This document shows, piece after piece, positions 1-8,522 of a stretch of 64,000 nucleotides of DNA. The notes beneath the pieces are model-generated. The model was not told the origin of the DNA. It worked only from the letters and a program-made list of their open reading frames with translations, and searched no databases. How positions within the stretch are numbered: the stretch's first letter is position 1; every line of letters starts with the position of its first letter. Position numbers and translations under genes: made by a program. Source of the stretch: Limnochordaceae bacterium (lineage in GTDB: Bacteria; Bacillota; Limnochordia; Limnochordales; Geochordaceae); NCBI GenBank assembly GCA_014896295.1, contig JADBKR010000008.1, forward strand, positions 248,001 through 312,000. Direction: 5' to 3'.

Positions 1-1407
1 GTCTGGGACGGAGAGCGCCTGCACGGCCTCAACGCCTCCGGGCCGGCGCCCGCCGCGCTCGACGCCGAAGCCCTGCGCCGCCGAGGCCTGACGCAGGTGC
101 CCACCGAAGGGTGGGAGTCCGTGACGGTCCCGGGGGTCGTAGCGGGCTGGGCTGCCCTGGCCAGGCGCTGGGGCAGCATGCCCCTCACGCGGGTGCTGGC
201 GCCGGCCATCGAGTACGCGGAGCGGGGCCACCCGGTGCCGGTGCGCACTGCGCTGTTGTGGCAGGCGGCTGCCGCCCGCTTCGGGCAGCGCCAGGACTTC
301 CGCGAGGCGTTCCTGCCGGGGGGACGGGCGCCCCGGGCCGGCGAGATCGTCCGCCAGCCGGACCAGGCGCGCACCTTGCGGCTCATCGCCGAGTCAGGCG
401 GCGAGGCGATGTACCGCGGGCCGCTCGCCCTGGAGATCGCCCGGTATGCTGCCCGCACTGGCGGCTACCTGACCCTGGAAGACCTGAGCGCCTACGAGGC
501 GGAGTGGGTCGACCCCCTCTCGATCCCATACCGGGACGTCGAGGTCTGGGAGCTCCCTCCCAACGGGCAGGGGGTGGCAGCCCTGCTGGCGCTCGGCATC
601 GCCTCGCGCTTCGACCCGGCTCCGGCCGGCCCCGCTGCCGGCGGCTCCCGTTTCCCGGATGCCCGCTGGAGCCACCTGCTGGCCGAATCGCTGCGCCTGG
701 CCCTGCACGAGACGTATCAGCACGTGGCCGATCCACGGCGGGCGCCGGTCCCGGTGGAGCGCTTCACGGACCCTGCCTTCGCCGCGGCGCTGGCCCTGCG
801 CATCGACCCCGGACGCGCCATCCCCGAGCCGATCCCCGACCGTTCGGCGGCGGGCGGCACCGTCTATCTCTGCACGGCCGACGAGCAGGGGCGGATGGTC
901 TCGTTCATCCAGTCCAACTTCTACGGTTTCGGCTCGGGGGTGGTCGTGCCGGGTACCGGCATCGCGCTGCAAAACCGGGGAGCCGGGTTCAACCTGATTC
1001 CCGGGCATCCCAACGAGCTTGCGCCCGGGAAGCGGCCGTTCCACACGATCATCCCGGGGTTCCTCACCCGGAAGGGCCGGCCGCTGGCCGCGTTCGGGGT
1101 GATGGGCGGCGACATGCAGGCGCAGGGCCACGTGCAGGTCGTCTCCGCCCTGGTCGACGGCGGGCTCGATCCCCAGGCGGCGCTCGACCTGCCGAGGTTT
1201 CGGGTCATGCCCGGAGGCCACCTGGCGCTGGAAGAGGGCTTCGACCCGGAGCTCGCCCGGGCGCTTGCCGGGATGGGCCATCCCATCTCGACCGGGCAGG
1301 CGCCGCTCGGCTTCGGAGGCGGCCAGATCGTCTGGCGAGACCCGGAGAGCGGCGTCTACGTGGGCGGCTCCGATCCGCGCAAGGACGGGCAAGCTGTGGG
1401 ATGGTAG
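1..1407 (+). CDS. ggt: Gamma-glutamyltransferase family protein, 5' end cut by window
   Basis: This Ntn-hydrolase family cleaves gamma-glutamyl bonds of glutathione and related peptides, usually outside the membrane. The frame is open from base 1, so the start lies upstream. The first residues (GLNASGPAP) match the conserved segment of the large subunit. The small-subunit start is at GGT-VYLCTADEQG, where the Thr codon at 859-861 is the expected self-cleavage and catalytic nucleophile. The downstream GSG, LNRGAGFNL-like and GVMGGDMQAQGHVQ blocks are typical of the family. The gene converges on the methyltransferase at 1424 with only 16 bp between stops. The exact substrate (glutathione, cephalosporin or other) cannot be told from sequence. 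Confidence 0.9.
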   Translation, partial: VWDGERLHGLNASGPAPAALDAEALRRRGLTQVPTEGWESVTVPGVVAGWAALARRWGSMPLTRVLAPAIEYAERGHPVPVRTALLWQAAAARFGQRQDFREAFLPGGRAPRAGEIVRQPDQARTLRLIAESGGEAMYRGPLALEIARYAARTGGYLTLEDLSAYEAEWVDPLSIPYRDVEVWELPPNGQGVAALLALGIASRFDPAPAGPAAGGSRFPDARWSHLLAESLRLALHETYQHVADPRRAPVPVERFTDPAFAAALALRIDPGRAIPEPIPDRSAAGGTVYLCTADEQGRMVSFIQSNFYGFGSGVVVPGTGIALQNRGAGFNLIPGHPNELAPGKRPFHTIIPGFLTRKGRPLAAFGVMGGDMQAQGHVQVVSALVDGGLDPQAALDLPRFRVMPGGHLALEEGFDPELARALAGMGHPISTGQAPLGFGGGQIVWRDPESGVYVGGSDPRKDGQAVGW

Positions 1408-1423
1408 CCACCGGAGGGGACCG

Positions 1424-2176
1424 CTACGGCCGCCTGAAGACTGCCACGAGCCTCCGGGACTCCAGGGTCAGCGGCTCTTCCCCGTTGAGCGTCCCGTACG
1501 CCCCCGCCAGCTCGAAACCGACCTCCCTCGCCATCCCGGCCAGCTCCACCAGGCTGTACTGGCGGATGGAGAAGCGGCGGCGCTCCACCCGGCCGCCGTC
1601 CAGGATGACGACCCGGTCCGTCTCGGTGCGGTCGGTGAGCACGTTGTACCGTACCCTCTCCAGCGTGAAGGCACCCGGTGTCTCCACCCAGACCTGCTCG
1701 CTCCCCGACCGGATCAGCCAGTACTTGTGGATCATCTCCATCACGAGCCGGCCGCCCGGCCGCAGGCTCTCGTAAAACGCCGCCATCACCCGGGCGTCCT
1801 CCGCCTCGTCTTCCAGGTACCCGAAAGAGCTGAACAGGTTGATGGCCACGTCGAACGCCTGCGGCCGCCGGAAGTCGCGCATGTCCTGGCGCACCCACTC
1901 GACGGCCCCCTCGCGCAGCCCCGCCTCCTCCGCCCGCCTGCGCGCCACGTCGAGCAGGTAGGCCGACAGATCGACCCCGGTCACCCGGTACCCGCGGCGG
2001 GCGAGCTCGATGGAGTGGCGCCCCTGCCCGCACGGCATGTCCAGGATGTCGGCCGGCGGGCTCAGCTCCAGCAGCCGCTCGAGGTCATCCACCTGCTGGG
2101 AGGTGTACTCCGCGGTCAGGAGCGGGTCATAGGTCGCGAGGTACGTCTCGTCGAAGAGTTCCTCGTACCAGGCCAT
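1424..2176 (-). CDS. Class I SAM-dependent methyltransferase
   Basis: A 250-residue Rossmann-fold methyltransferase of the Methyltransf_25/11 kind. Motif I is ILDMPCGQGRHS near residue 45, the acidic end of strand 2 is VTGVDLS near 66, and FDVAINLFSSFGY near 110 is the motif IV region. RPGGRLVMEMIH follows near 140. It is the last gene of a minus-strand operon behind ttuB and ttuA, starting 30 bp after the corrected ttuA stop. The association suggests a nucleic-acid or small-molecule methyl acceptor, but nothing in the sequence fixes the substrate. The ATG start is favoured because it lies right after the ttuA stop. Confidence 0.85.
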   Translation of the reverse strand: MAWYEELFDETYLATYDPLLTAEYTSQQVDDLERLLELSPPADILDMPCGQGRHSIELARRGYRVTGVDLSAYLLDVARRRAEEAGLREGAVEWVRQDMRDFRRPQAFDVAINLFSSFGYLEDEAEDARVMAAFYESLRPGGRLVMEMIHKYWLIRSGSEQVWVETPGAFTLERVRYNVLTDRTETDRVVILDGGRVERRRFSIRQYSLVELAGMAREVGFELAGAYGTLNGEEPLTLESRRLVAVFRRP

Positions 2177-2206
2177 GGCGCACCTGCTTTCGCTGGGGCT
2201 TTGCCG

Positions 2207-3140
2207 TCACCGGCCGTTCGCCGAGGAGGCGCTCCTCCCCGAGGCTGCCGCCCTGGCCCGCTCCGTCAACCGGCAAAAGGCGCATACCTCGCCGGGGGTT
2301 GGTTCGCCGCAGACACGGCACGCCTGCAGCCGCACCGGCTCCTTGGGGAAGTGGCGCCGGCCCCGCTCGTAGAAGCCGAAGACGAACTGCTGCTTGGTGC
2401 CCGGCGCCACCTGCTCCGAGGCGGTTGAGCACCTCCTTGTACAGGTGAGAGGTGGCACCGGCCGCCATGGGGCACTCGTCCACCTCGTAGTCGATCCCCT
2501 GAAGCACGGCGTAGGCGGCCACCTCCCGCTCGGCCAGGCGCACCAGCGGCTTCACCTTCTTCACCAGCCCCTCTTCGGTCGCCGGCATGACCGCCGACTG
2601 GCGGGCCATGTAGTCGAGCTGCCAGTGGAGGACGTTGCCGAGCAGCGTGGCGGCCTCGTCGTCCAGGTTGTGTCCCGTCGCCACCACGGTGTAGCCGTGC
2701 TCCCGGGCGAAGCGGTTGAACAGGTGCCGCTTGGTCGTACCGCACGCCGAGCAGGGGATGCGGCGGGTGCGCCGGGCGAGCTCCCCGATGCCGAACCCGA
2801 TCTCCTCGGCGACGGAGACCACGTGCAGGGTCAGCCCCCGCTCCTCGGCGAACGCCCGGGTCCTGGCCGCCGACTCCTCCGAGTACGCTCCGATCCCGAG
2901 CTGGACGTGCAACCCGTCGGGCCGGTATCCCAGGCGGTGGAGGATGTCCCACAGCGCCAGGCTGTCCTTACCGCCCGAGACGGCCACCAGGATCCGGTCG
3001 TCGGGGGCGAGCATCCCCTCGTCCTCGATGGCCCGCTGCACCTGGCGCAGCACGTGTTCCACGAAGTGGTCCCGGCAAAACGCGGCGTGATGGCGAGGCA
3101 CCTCGACCACCGCCGGACCGCGGCACTTGACGCACTTCAT
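2207..3140 (-). CDS. ttuA: tRNA 2-thiolation protein TtuA (TtcA/CTU1 family), frameshifted
   Basis: An ATP-dependent tRNA sulfurtransferase of the TtuA/NcsA family, which in thermophiles makes 2-thio-T54 using a thiocarboxylated TtuB carrier. It has an N-terminal zinc finger (CVKC at residues 3-6), the PP-loop SGGKDS near 55, the catalytic CSACG near 130 and TGHNLDDEA near 155. The C-terminal finger (CRVCGEP..CAFC) is in another frame. Around base 2416 the minus strand reads CTCGGAGCAG where CTCGAGCAG would restore VLNRLEQVAPGTK. Removing one G gives 310 residues, normal for the family. The unrepaired frame runs to 2127 with nonsense. The neighbour ttuB supports the assignment; a sequencing error is the likeliest cause of the shift. 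Confidence 0.9.
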
Positions 3141-3182
3141 CCGATGGCACCACCGCTCCTCACGACCCCTTTGGCGCCGGCT

Positions 3183-3383
3183 TCAGCGGCCGCCTGACAA
3201 GGCCGGCCGTACCTCGATCTCGTCGGCGTCTTCCACGACGCTGTCCCGGGTGAGGAGGCTCTGCCCCCGGATGACGATGACCGTCTCGGGGTTGATGCGC
3301 AGCTCTTCCAGGATGCTCTGGACCGTACGCGGTCCTCGCATCACGTGCTCCTGCCGTTTGGGAATGCGGATGAGCACTTTCAA
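3183..3383 (-). CDS. ttuB: MoaD/ThiS-like sulfur carrier, probable TtuB
   Basis: A 66-residue beta-grasp sulfur carrier. It starts at TTG 3383, eight bases after a strong AAGGAGGGAGG ribosome site. The body (VLIRIPKRQEHVM..ILEELRINPETVIVIRG) matches the ThiS/MoaD/TtuB fold, and [23 protein letters not shown] is the usual C-terminal segment. These carriers need a terminal Gly-Gly that is adenylated and thiocarboxylated. Here the reading ends Gly-Gly-Arg, with one residue after the di-glycine. The gene is 42 bp upstream of ttuA in the same operon, which supports a tRNA thiolation role rather than thiamine or molybdopterin synthesis. ThiS or MoaD remain alternatives. Confidence 0.8.
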   Translation of the reverse strand: MKVLIRIPKRQEHVMRGPRTVQSILEELRINPETVIVIRGQSLLTRDSVVEDADEIEVRPALSGGR

Positions 3384-3413
3384 GAGCCAGCCTCCCTCCT
3401 TCTGACGATTCAA

Positions 3414-3442
3414 ACAATAGCCTTCATCACCTGGCCCGTCAA
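3414..3442 (-). promoter_or_regulatory. Sigma-70-type promoter of the ttuB-ttuA operon
   Basis: On the minus strand TTGACG (3442-3437) and TATTGT (3419-3414) are separated by exactly 17 bases, and the ttuB ribosome site follows about 20 bases later. It overlaps the divergent folE promoter region. Confidence 0.6.
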
Positions 3443-3464
3443 ACGAGCCGTGGCGTGCTACAAT
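3436..3464 (+). promoter_or_regulatory. Possible folE promoter, overlapping the ttuB promoter
   Basis: A TACAAT -10 box lies at 3459-3464. The hexamer 17 bases upstream (CCGTCA, 3436-3441) is only a weak -35. Transcription from here would begin near 3471, after the first in-frame ATG at 3463, which argues for the later folE start. Confidence 0.4.
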
Positions 3465-3513
3465 GCCTTGTCCGGCCGAGACGAGAGGGCGGGTGGGAGG
3501 CGTCACGAGCACG

Positions 3514-4140
3514 ATGGACACCGCCATGGAGACGACCACCGGAGGCCGAGGGGCCGGCTCCGGGCAGCCGGCCGAGCTGAAACGGCGGCTCAGGCGGCTG
3601 GAGGAAGCCGTCAAAACCATCCTGGCCAACATCGGCGAGGATCCGGGCCGCCCGGGCCTGGCCCAGACGCCCGAACGGGTGGCCCGCATGTACCTGGAGC
3701 TCTTCTCCGGGCTCGGCTCCGATCCGGCCGAGCAACTCACCGTGCTCGAGGAGGAAGGAGCCGGGGATCTGGTGATCGTGCGCGACATCCCCCTCTACTC
3801 GATGTGCGAGCACCACCTGATCCCGTTCATCGGGCGCGCCCACGTGGCGTACCTGCCCGACCAGGGGCGCATCACCGGGCTATCCAAGATTGCACGCCTC
3901 GTGGAGGGTTATGCGCGCCGGCCGCAGGTACAGGAGCGCCTGACCCGCCAGCTCGCCGACGCCATCGAGGCGCGCCTTGCGCCGCGCGGCGTGGCGGTGG
4001 TCGTGGAGGCGGAGCACCTGTGCATGGTCATGCGCGGCGTGCGGGCTCACGGCTCTCGAGTCGTGACGGTGGCGGTGCGCGGGCTGTTCGCCTCGGATCC
4101 TGCCGAGCGGGAACAGGTCATCGCCCAGCTGCGCTCCTGA
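3514..4140 (+). CDS. folE: GTP cyclohydrolase I
   Basis: Converts GTP to 7,8-dihydroneopterin triphosphate, the first step to tetrahydrofolate and to queuosine precursors. The family core is clear: [19 protein letters not shown] near residue 50, [10 protein letters not shown] (zinc ligands Cys and His) near 93, [23 protein letters not shown] near 125, and EHLCMVMRG with the second zinc Cys near 170. The start is placed at ATG 3514 behind GGGAGG, giving 208 residues; an ATG at 3463 overlaps the presumed -10 box and would add a poorly conserved tail. The gene stands alone, with its stop 30 bp from the convergent heme operon end. Confidence 0.92.
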   Translation: MDTAMETTTGGRGAGSGQPAELKRRLRRLEEAVKTILANIGEDPGRPGLAQTPERVARMYLELFSGLGSDPAEQLTVLEEEGAGDLVIVRDIPLYSMCEHHLIPFIGRAHVAYLPDQGRITGLSKIARLVEGYARRPQVQERLTRQLADAIEARLAPRGVAVVVEAEHLCMVMRGVRAHGSRVVTVAVRGLFASDPAEREQVIAQLRS

Positions 4141-4170
4141 GGCGTGCTGTCCCGTACCGGCGCCCCCGGC

Positions 4171-5499
4171 TCAGCCTGCGGCTGCGGCGAACGCTTCCCG
4201 GGCAGCCTCCGTCACTTCGCCGGTGACCCGCTCGTCGTGGGCCGTGGACAGGAAGATGGCCTCCAGCATGGCCGGGGCCAGGTGCACCCCGCGCTCGAGC
4301 ATGGCGTGGAAAAAGCGCGCGTAAGCGCCGGCGTCGCCTTCCTGTGCCTCGCTGAAGTCCTGGGGCGCCTGGGCGCGAAACGATAATCCCAGCATCGCGC
4401 CGACCTGGACGACGGAGACGCAAGCCCCGGCCTCCTTCGCTGCCTGGCGCAGCCCGTCCGCCAGCCGCCGCGCACGGGCCTCCAGGCGCTCGTAGACCCC
4501 TTCCTCCCTCTGGAGCTCCCGGAGCGTCGCAAGTCCCGCCGCGACCGCGATGGGGTTGCCCGAGAGGGTGCCGGCCTGGTACACGGGGCCCTGCGGGGCG
4601 ACCAGCTCCATCAGCTCCCGGCGGCCTGCGTACGCGCCGGCGGGAAGCCCACCCCCCATGATCTTGCCGAGGCAGGTGAGATCCGGCTGGACGCCGAAGC
4701 GGCCCTGCGCTCCGCTCCATCCCACCCGGAAGCCCGTGATGACCTCGTCGAAGATCAGCAGGCTCCCGTTGCGGCGCGTGATCGCCCGCAGGCCCTCCAG
4801 GAACCCCGGCTTGGGCAGGACGACCCCCATGTTGGCGGCCACCGGCTCCACGATCACGGCAGCGATCTCCTGGCCCCAGCGGGAAAAGAGCGCCTCCACG
4901 TCTTCGAGGTGATTGTAACGCGCAAGCAGCGTCTCACCGGCCGCGCCGGGGCTCACCCCGGGGGAGGCCGGCGCGACAGCGGCTTCTCCCGCCCCGGTTG
5001 CGGCCGCCCCGCCGCCGGGCGAGTACAGGGCCGCCCCGGAGCCGGCCTTGACCAGCATCGCATCCGAGTGGCCGTGGTAGCACCCCTCGAACTTCACCAC
5101 GTAGCGGCGTCCGGTCGCCGCCCGGCTCAACCGCACGGCGCTCATGACGGCCTCGGTGCCGGAGTTGACCAGCCTCACCATCTCGACGGACGGTAGCGCC
5201 GAGGCGATCAGCTCGGCGAGCTCCACCTCGGCGGTGGTCGGCATCCCGAAGCTGGTGCCCGACGCGGCGGCCCGCTGCACCGCCTCCACGACGGCCGGGT
5301 GGGCGTGGCCCAGGATGAGGGCCCCCCACGACTGCACCAGGTCCACGTACCGGCGGCCGCTCACGTCCCAGACGTAAGGACCTTCACCCCGTGCGGCGAA
5401 CACCGGGGTACCCCCCACCGCCCGAAACGCCCGGACCGGGCTGTTGACGCCACCCGGCATGACCCTGCGGGCTCGTTCCCACCACTGTGCGGCCTCCAC
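4171..5499 (-). CDS. hemL: Glutamate-1-semialdehyde 2,1-aminomutase
   Basis: PLP enzyme that converts glutamate-1-semialdehyde to 5-aminolevulinate, pairing with HemA of the same operon in the C5 route. GGVNSPVRAF near residue 20, NSGTEAVMSA near 120, the DEVITGFRVG pyridoxal site near 255 and the Schiff-base Lys in LGKIMGGGLPAGAY near 280 are intact. Length is 442 residues, slightly long because of a Gly/Ala/Pro-rich insert near residue 160 (bases about 4960-5030). The start is GTG 5499 behind GGGGAGGGGG. It is the last gene of the heme operon, 50 bp after hemB. Confidence 0.95.
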   Translation of the reverse strand: MEAAQWWERARRVMPGGVNSPVRAFRAVGGTPVFAARGEGPYVWDVSGRRYVDLVQSWGALILGHAHPAVVEAVQRAAASGTSFGMPTTAEVELAELIASALPSVEMVRLVNSGTEAVMSAVRLSRAATGRRYVVKFEGCYHGHSDAMLVKAGSGAALYSPGGGAAATGAGEAAVAPASPGVSPGAAGETLLARYNHLEDVEALFSRWGQEIAAVIVEPVAANMGVVLPKPGFLEGLRAITRRNGSLLIFDEVITGFRVGWSGAQGRFGVQPDLTCLGKIMGGGLPAGAYAGRRELMELVAPQGPVYQAGTLSGNPIAVAAGLATLRELQREEGVYERLEARARRLADGLRQAAKEAGACVSVVQVGAMLGLSFRAQAPQDFSEAQEGDAGAYARFFHAMLERGVHLAPAMLEAIFLSTAHDERVTGEVTEAAREAFAAAAG

Positions 5500-5549
5500 G
5501 CGCGTCCCCCTCCCCGCCGTGCGGCGTCTCCCCCTCGGCGGCGCGGGCT

Positions 5550-6590
5550 TCAGCCTTCCCGCAGCCACCGCGCGGCCTGCGATGCGTAGTACGTGATGAT
5601 CAGGTCGGCGCCGGCCCGGGCCATGGAGGTCAGCATCTCGAGCACGATCGGGCGCCGGTCGATCCACCCCCGGGCAGCCGCCGCCTCGACCATCGCGTAC
5701 TCGCCGCTGACGTTGTAGGCCGCCAGCGGCACGGTCGTCCGGTCGCGAAGCTGCCGCAGCACGTCCAGATAGGCCAGAGCCGGCTTGACCATCACGATGT
5801 CGGCCCCCTGCGCCAGGTCCAGGTCGACCTCCCGCAGCGCCTCCCGGGCGTTGGGCGGGTCCATCTGGTAGGCCCTCCGGTCGCCGAAAGCGGGCGCGGA
5901 CCCCGCGGCCTCCCGGAACGGCCCGTAGAACGCCGAGGCGAACTTGGCCGAATAACCCATGATGGCGACGTCTTCGTACCCCTCGGCGTCCAGCGCCTCC
6001 CGGATGGCCGCCACCTGGCCGTCCATCATGGCGCTCGGCGCCACGACGTCGGCTCCCGCACGGGCGTGCGAGAGGGCGGTAGCCGCCAGGCGGGGCAGAG
6101 TCGCGTCGTTGTCCACCTCCACCTGGCCGCGGCGCTCCCGCAGGATGCCGCAGTGGCCGTGCTCCGTGTACTCGCAGAGGCAGACGTCGGTGATCACCAC
6201 CAGCTCCGGCAAGCGCTCCTTGAGGCGGCGCACCGCCTGCTGCACGACGCCCTCGGGGTCGTCCGCGCCGCTCCCGCGCGGGTCCTTGCTCGCAGGGATC
6301 CCGAAGAGCAGCACGGCCTGCACGCCCGCCTCGAGCGCCTCGGATGCCGCCTGCTCCACCCGGTCGACCGGCCAGCGCATCACGCCGGGCATCGACTCCA
6401 CCGGCTCCGGGGGGATGCCCGCCGGATGCACGAAATAGGGCTGGATCAACTGCTCCGGAGAAAGGCGCACCTCCCGCACCATCGACCTCAAGGCTGCCGT
6501 GCGGCGAAGCCGACGGGGGCGCGCCGCCGCGCCCCTGGCCCACGCCCCGTCGCCGGGCCGGTTGGCCGGGCTGCCCGTCCACACGCTCAT
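5550..6590 (-). CDS. hemB: Delta-aminolevulinic acid dehydratase (porphobilinogen synthase)
   Basis: Condenses two 5-aminolevulinate molecules to porphobilinogen. RPRRLRRTAALRSMVRE opens the conserved region at about residue 27. The metal-site segment DVCLCEYTEHGHCG lies near 135, and the two active-site lysines lie in MGYSAKFAS and MVKPALAYLD. Length is 346 residues. The ATG start overlaps the hemD stop (ATGA at 6587-6590), so the two are translationally coupled. The Cys-rich motif indicates a zinc-type enzyme. Confidence 0.95.
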   Translation of the reverse strand: MSVWTGSPANRPGDGAWARGAAARPRRLRRTAALRSMVREVRLSPEQLIQPYFVHPAGIPPEPVESMPGVMRWPVDRVEQAASEALEAGVQAVLLFGIPASKDPRGSGADDPEGVVQQAVRRLKERLPELVVITDVCLCEYTEHGHCGILRERRGQVEVDNDATLPRLAATALSHARAGADVVAPSAMMDGQVAAIREALDAEGYEDVAIMGYSAKFASAFYGPFREAAGSAPAFGDRRAYQMDPPNAREALREVDLDLAQGADIVMVKPALAYLDVLRQLRDRTTVPLAAYNVSGEYAMVEAAAARGWIDRRPIVLEMLTSMARAGADLIITYYASQAARWLREG

Positions 6591-7429
6591 CGCCCTTGAC
6601 CGTCCCCTTCCATCCGAAGCTCTTGCCAGGCCCGCGCACACGCTGCCGCCAGCGCCTCGGGCGAGGGCGACGTGGCCTGCTCGACCCGCCACCCCGCGCC
6701 GAGCGCGGCGTCCGCCGTCGTCGGCCCGATGGCGACCACCCGCACGCGCCCGGGCGGCGGGCCGTTGAGGTGGGCCGTGACGGCGTGGACGGCGCTCGGG
6801 GATGCCGCCACCAGCACGTCGACCCCGCCCGAGCGCACCAAGGCGGCGGCCCGGGCCGCGTTGGCCGGGACGTCCAGGGTGCGGTACGCTTCGACGCGCA
6901 CCACTGTGGCGCCGCCCGCGGCGAGCTCTCGCTGCAGCACCTCGTCCGCCCGGTCCCCGACGGCCAGCAGGATCCGGGCCCCCTGCAGGTGCCCGCACCG
7001 GGCCAGCGCGGCGGGTATGGCAGCCGCCCGGGGCTCGTCCGGCATGCAGTCGACCCGTACGTGCGCCGCTTCCAGCGCCCTGCGGGTCGCCGCCCCCACC
7101 GCGCAGACCCGAGCCGGCAGCTGCCCGAGGGCGCCTCCTGCGGGAGCCGCTTGCTCGCCCGCGGCGGCCGCTCCCCTGCCGCGAGCCACCGCCCGCAGGG
7201 CCTCGGCCAGGGCGTGAGCGCCGTTGGGGCTCGTGACCACTACCCAGTCGAAACGTCCCTCCCACGCTTCCCGGCTCGCCCGCCGCAACGCCTCCGGGTC
7301 ATCGGGAGGGGCGATCCGCAGCACCGGGACAGAGATCACCCGCGCCCCCTCCGCTTCCAGGGCCGCGACCGTCGGGCCGGCCTGGTGGGCGGGCCGCGTC
7401 ACCAGCACCCTACACCCCGAAAGGCGCAT
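6587..7429 (-). CDS. hemD: Uroporphyrinogen-III synthase
   Basis: Closes hydroxymethylbilane into uroporphyrinogen III with inversion of ring D. This is a fast-diverging family; recognition rests on VLVTRPAHQAGPTVAALEAEGARVISVPVLRI at the N-terminus, VVTSPNGAHAL near 65, VCAVGAATRRALE near 107, VEAYRT near 185 and AIGPTTADAAL near 240. Position between hemC and hemB confirms it. It has 280 residues including an Ala/Gly-rich stretch near residues 85-100. It overlaps hemC by 20 bp. Confidence 0.9.
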   Translation of the reverse strand: MRLSGCRVLVTRPAHQAGPTVAALEAEGARVISVPVLRIAPPDDPEALRRASREAWEGRFDWVVVTSPNGAHALAEALRAVARGRGAAAAGEQAAPAGGALGQLPARVCAVGAATRRALEAAHVRVDCMPDEPRAAAIPAALARCGHLQGARILLAVGDRADEVLQRELAAGGATVVRVEAYRTLDVPANAARAAALVRSGGVDVLVAASPSAVHAVTAHLNGPPPGRVRVVAIGPTTADAALGAGWRVEQATSPSPEALAAACARAWQELRMEGDGQGR

Positions 7430-8522
7430 CGACGGCCTCCCCCTGCCCTGCCTGCACCCGGGCGAGCAGTCGCTCGGCCAGCGCTTCTCCTGCCCGGGCG
7501 GCCGAGCCGACGAGCGCCTGGGGCTCTTCCCCCGGCGCCTCCACCTCGAGCGATCCCCGGGCCGCCGTCCAGCCCTGGGGGCGGCCCTCGCTTGCCGGCA
7601 GCGCCAGGAAGCCCGTGATGCGAATGCTCCGCCCGTGCACCGACGCCAGTGCCCCGACCGGCCACCGGCAGCCCGCGCCCGTGCGCGCCTGAAACGCCCG
7701 CTCCGCCTCGGCCTGCGCCCGCAGCTCGGGGCGGTCCAGGAGGCCCAGCACCGCCAGCACCTCGGGGTCGTCCCGGCGGCACTCCACCGCCAGGATGCCC
7801 TGCCCCGCTGCCGGCACCATCGCCTCCGGAGCGAAATAGGCGGTCACCCGCCCTGCGAGCCCCAGGCGATGCAGGCCGGCCGCCGCCAGCACCAGCGCGT
7901 CGGCGCGGCCCTCCTCCAGGCGGCGCAGCCGGGTCTCCACGTTGCCCCGCACCTCGACGGCGCGCACCTCCGGATGGAGCATGCGCACCTGCACCCACCG
8001 CCGCATGGACGACGTGCCGATCCTTGCCCCGGCTCCGAGCTCCCGCAGGCGTCCGGCCGCGTCATCGACCGGCGCACGCCCCGCCGCCGGCCACTGCTCG
8101 CCTTCCGCCACGGCCAGGACCAGCGCGTCGCGCGGGTCTTCCCGGGCGGGAAAGGCCGCGAGCACCAGGGCATCGGGGAGTTGCGTCGGTACGTCCTTCA
8201 GGCTGTGAACGGCGAGGTCGCAGCGCCCCTCCAGCAGCGCGTGCTCGAGTGCCTTGACGAACGCTCCCACCGTCCCCCCTGGCCCCACCGGCAGGTCGGC
8301 CGGCGCCCCCTCGCCGGGCCGCTCCTCCCCACCGCCTGCACCGGCCCCGGCCGGCCGGTCACCGGCCCACCGCGCCGAGGCCACGTCCCCGTGGGTCGTG
8401 ACGGGCACCACCTCGAACTCCAGGCCGCCCGCCTGGCGGCGCAGCATCTCCACCACCAGCGCCGTCTGCTGCATCGCCAGCCGGCTGCCACGGGTCGCCA
8501 CCCGAAGCGTGCGTCCCATCAT
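7410..8522 (-). CDS. hemC: Hydroxymethylbilane synthase (porphobilinogen deaminase)
   Basis: Polymerises four porphobilinogens on a dipyrromethane cofactor. RVATRGSRLAMQQT at the N-terminus, HSLKDVPTQLP near 130, GTSSMRRWVQVR near 185, GQGILAVECR near 265 and the cofactor Cys in GAGCRWPVGA near 300 are all present. The 370 residues exceed the usual ~310 mainly because of a Gly/Pro/Glu-rich insert near residues 50-80, right after THGD. Two adjacent ATGs (8522 and 8519) can start it; the first overlaps the hemA stop as TGATG. Confidence 0.95.
   Translation of the reverse strand: MMGRTLRVATRGSRLAMQQTALVVEMLRRQAGGLEFEVVPVTTHGDVASARWAGDRPAGAGAGGGEERPGEGAPADLPVGPGGTVGAFVKALEHALLEGRCDLAVHSLKDVPTQLPDALVLAAFPAREDPRDALVLAVAEGEQWPAAGRAPVDDAAGRLRELGAGARIGTSSMRRWVQVRMLHPEVRAVEVRGNVETRLRRLEEGRADALVLAAAGLHRLGLAGRVTAYFAPEAMVPAAGQGILAVECRRDDPEVLAVLGLLDRPELRAQAEAERAFQARTGAGCRWPVGALASVHGRSIRITGFLALPASEGRPQGWTAARGSLEVEAPGEEPQALVGSAARAGEALAERLLARVQAGQGEAVDAPFGV

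Noticed and set aside
394-1392. Long antisense open frame opposite the gamma-glutamyltransferase, and similar ones opposite most genes
   Set aside because: High GC leaves few stop codons; codon pattern and conservation support only the sense frames.
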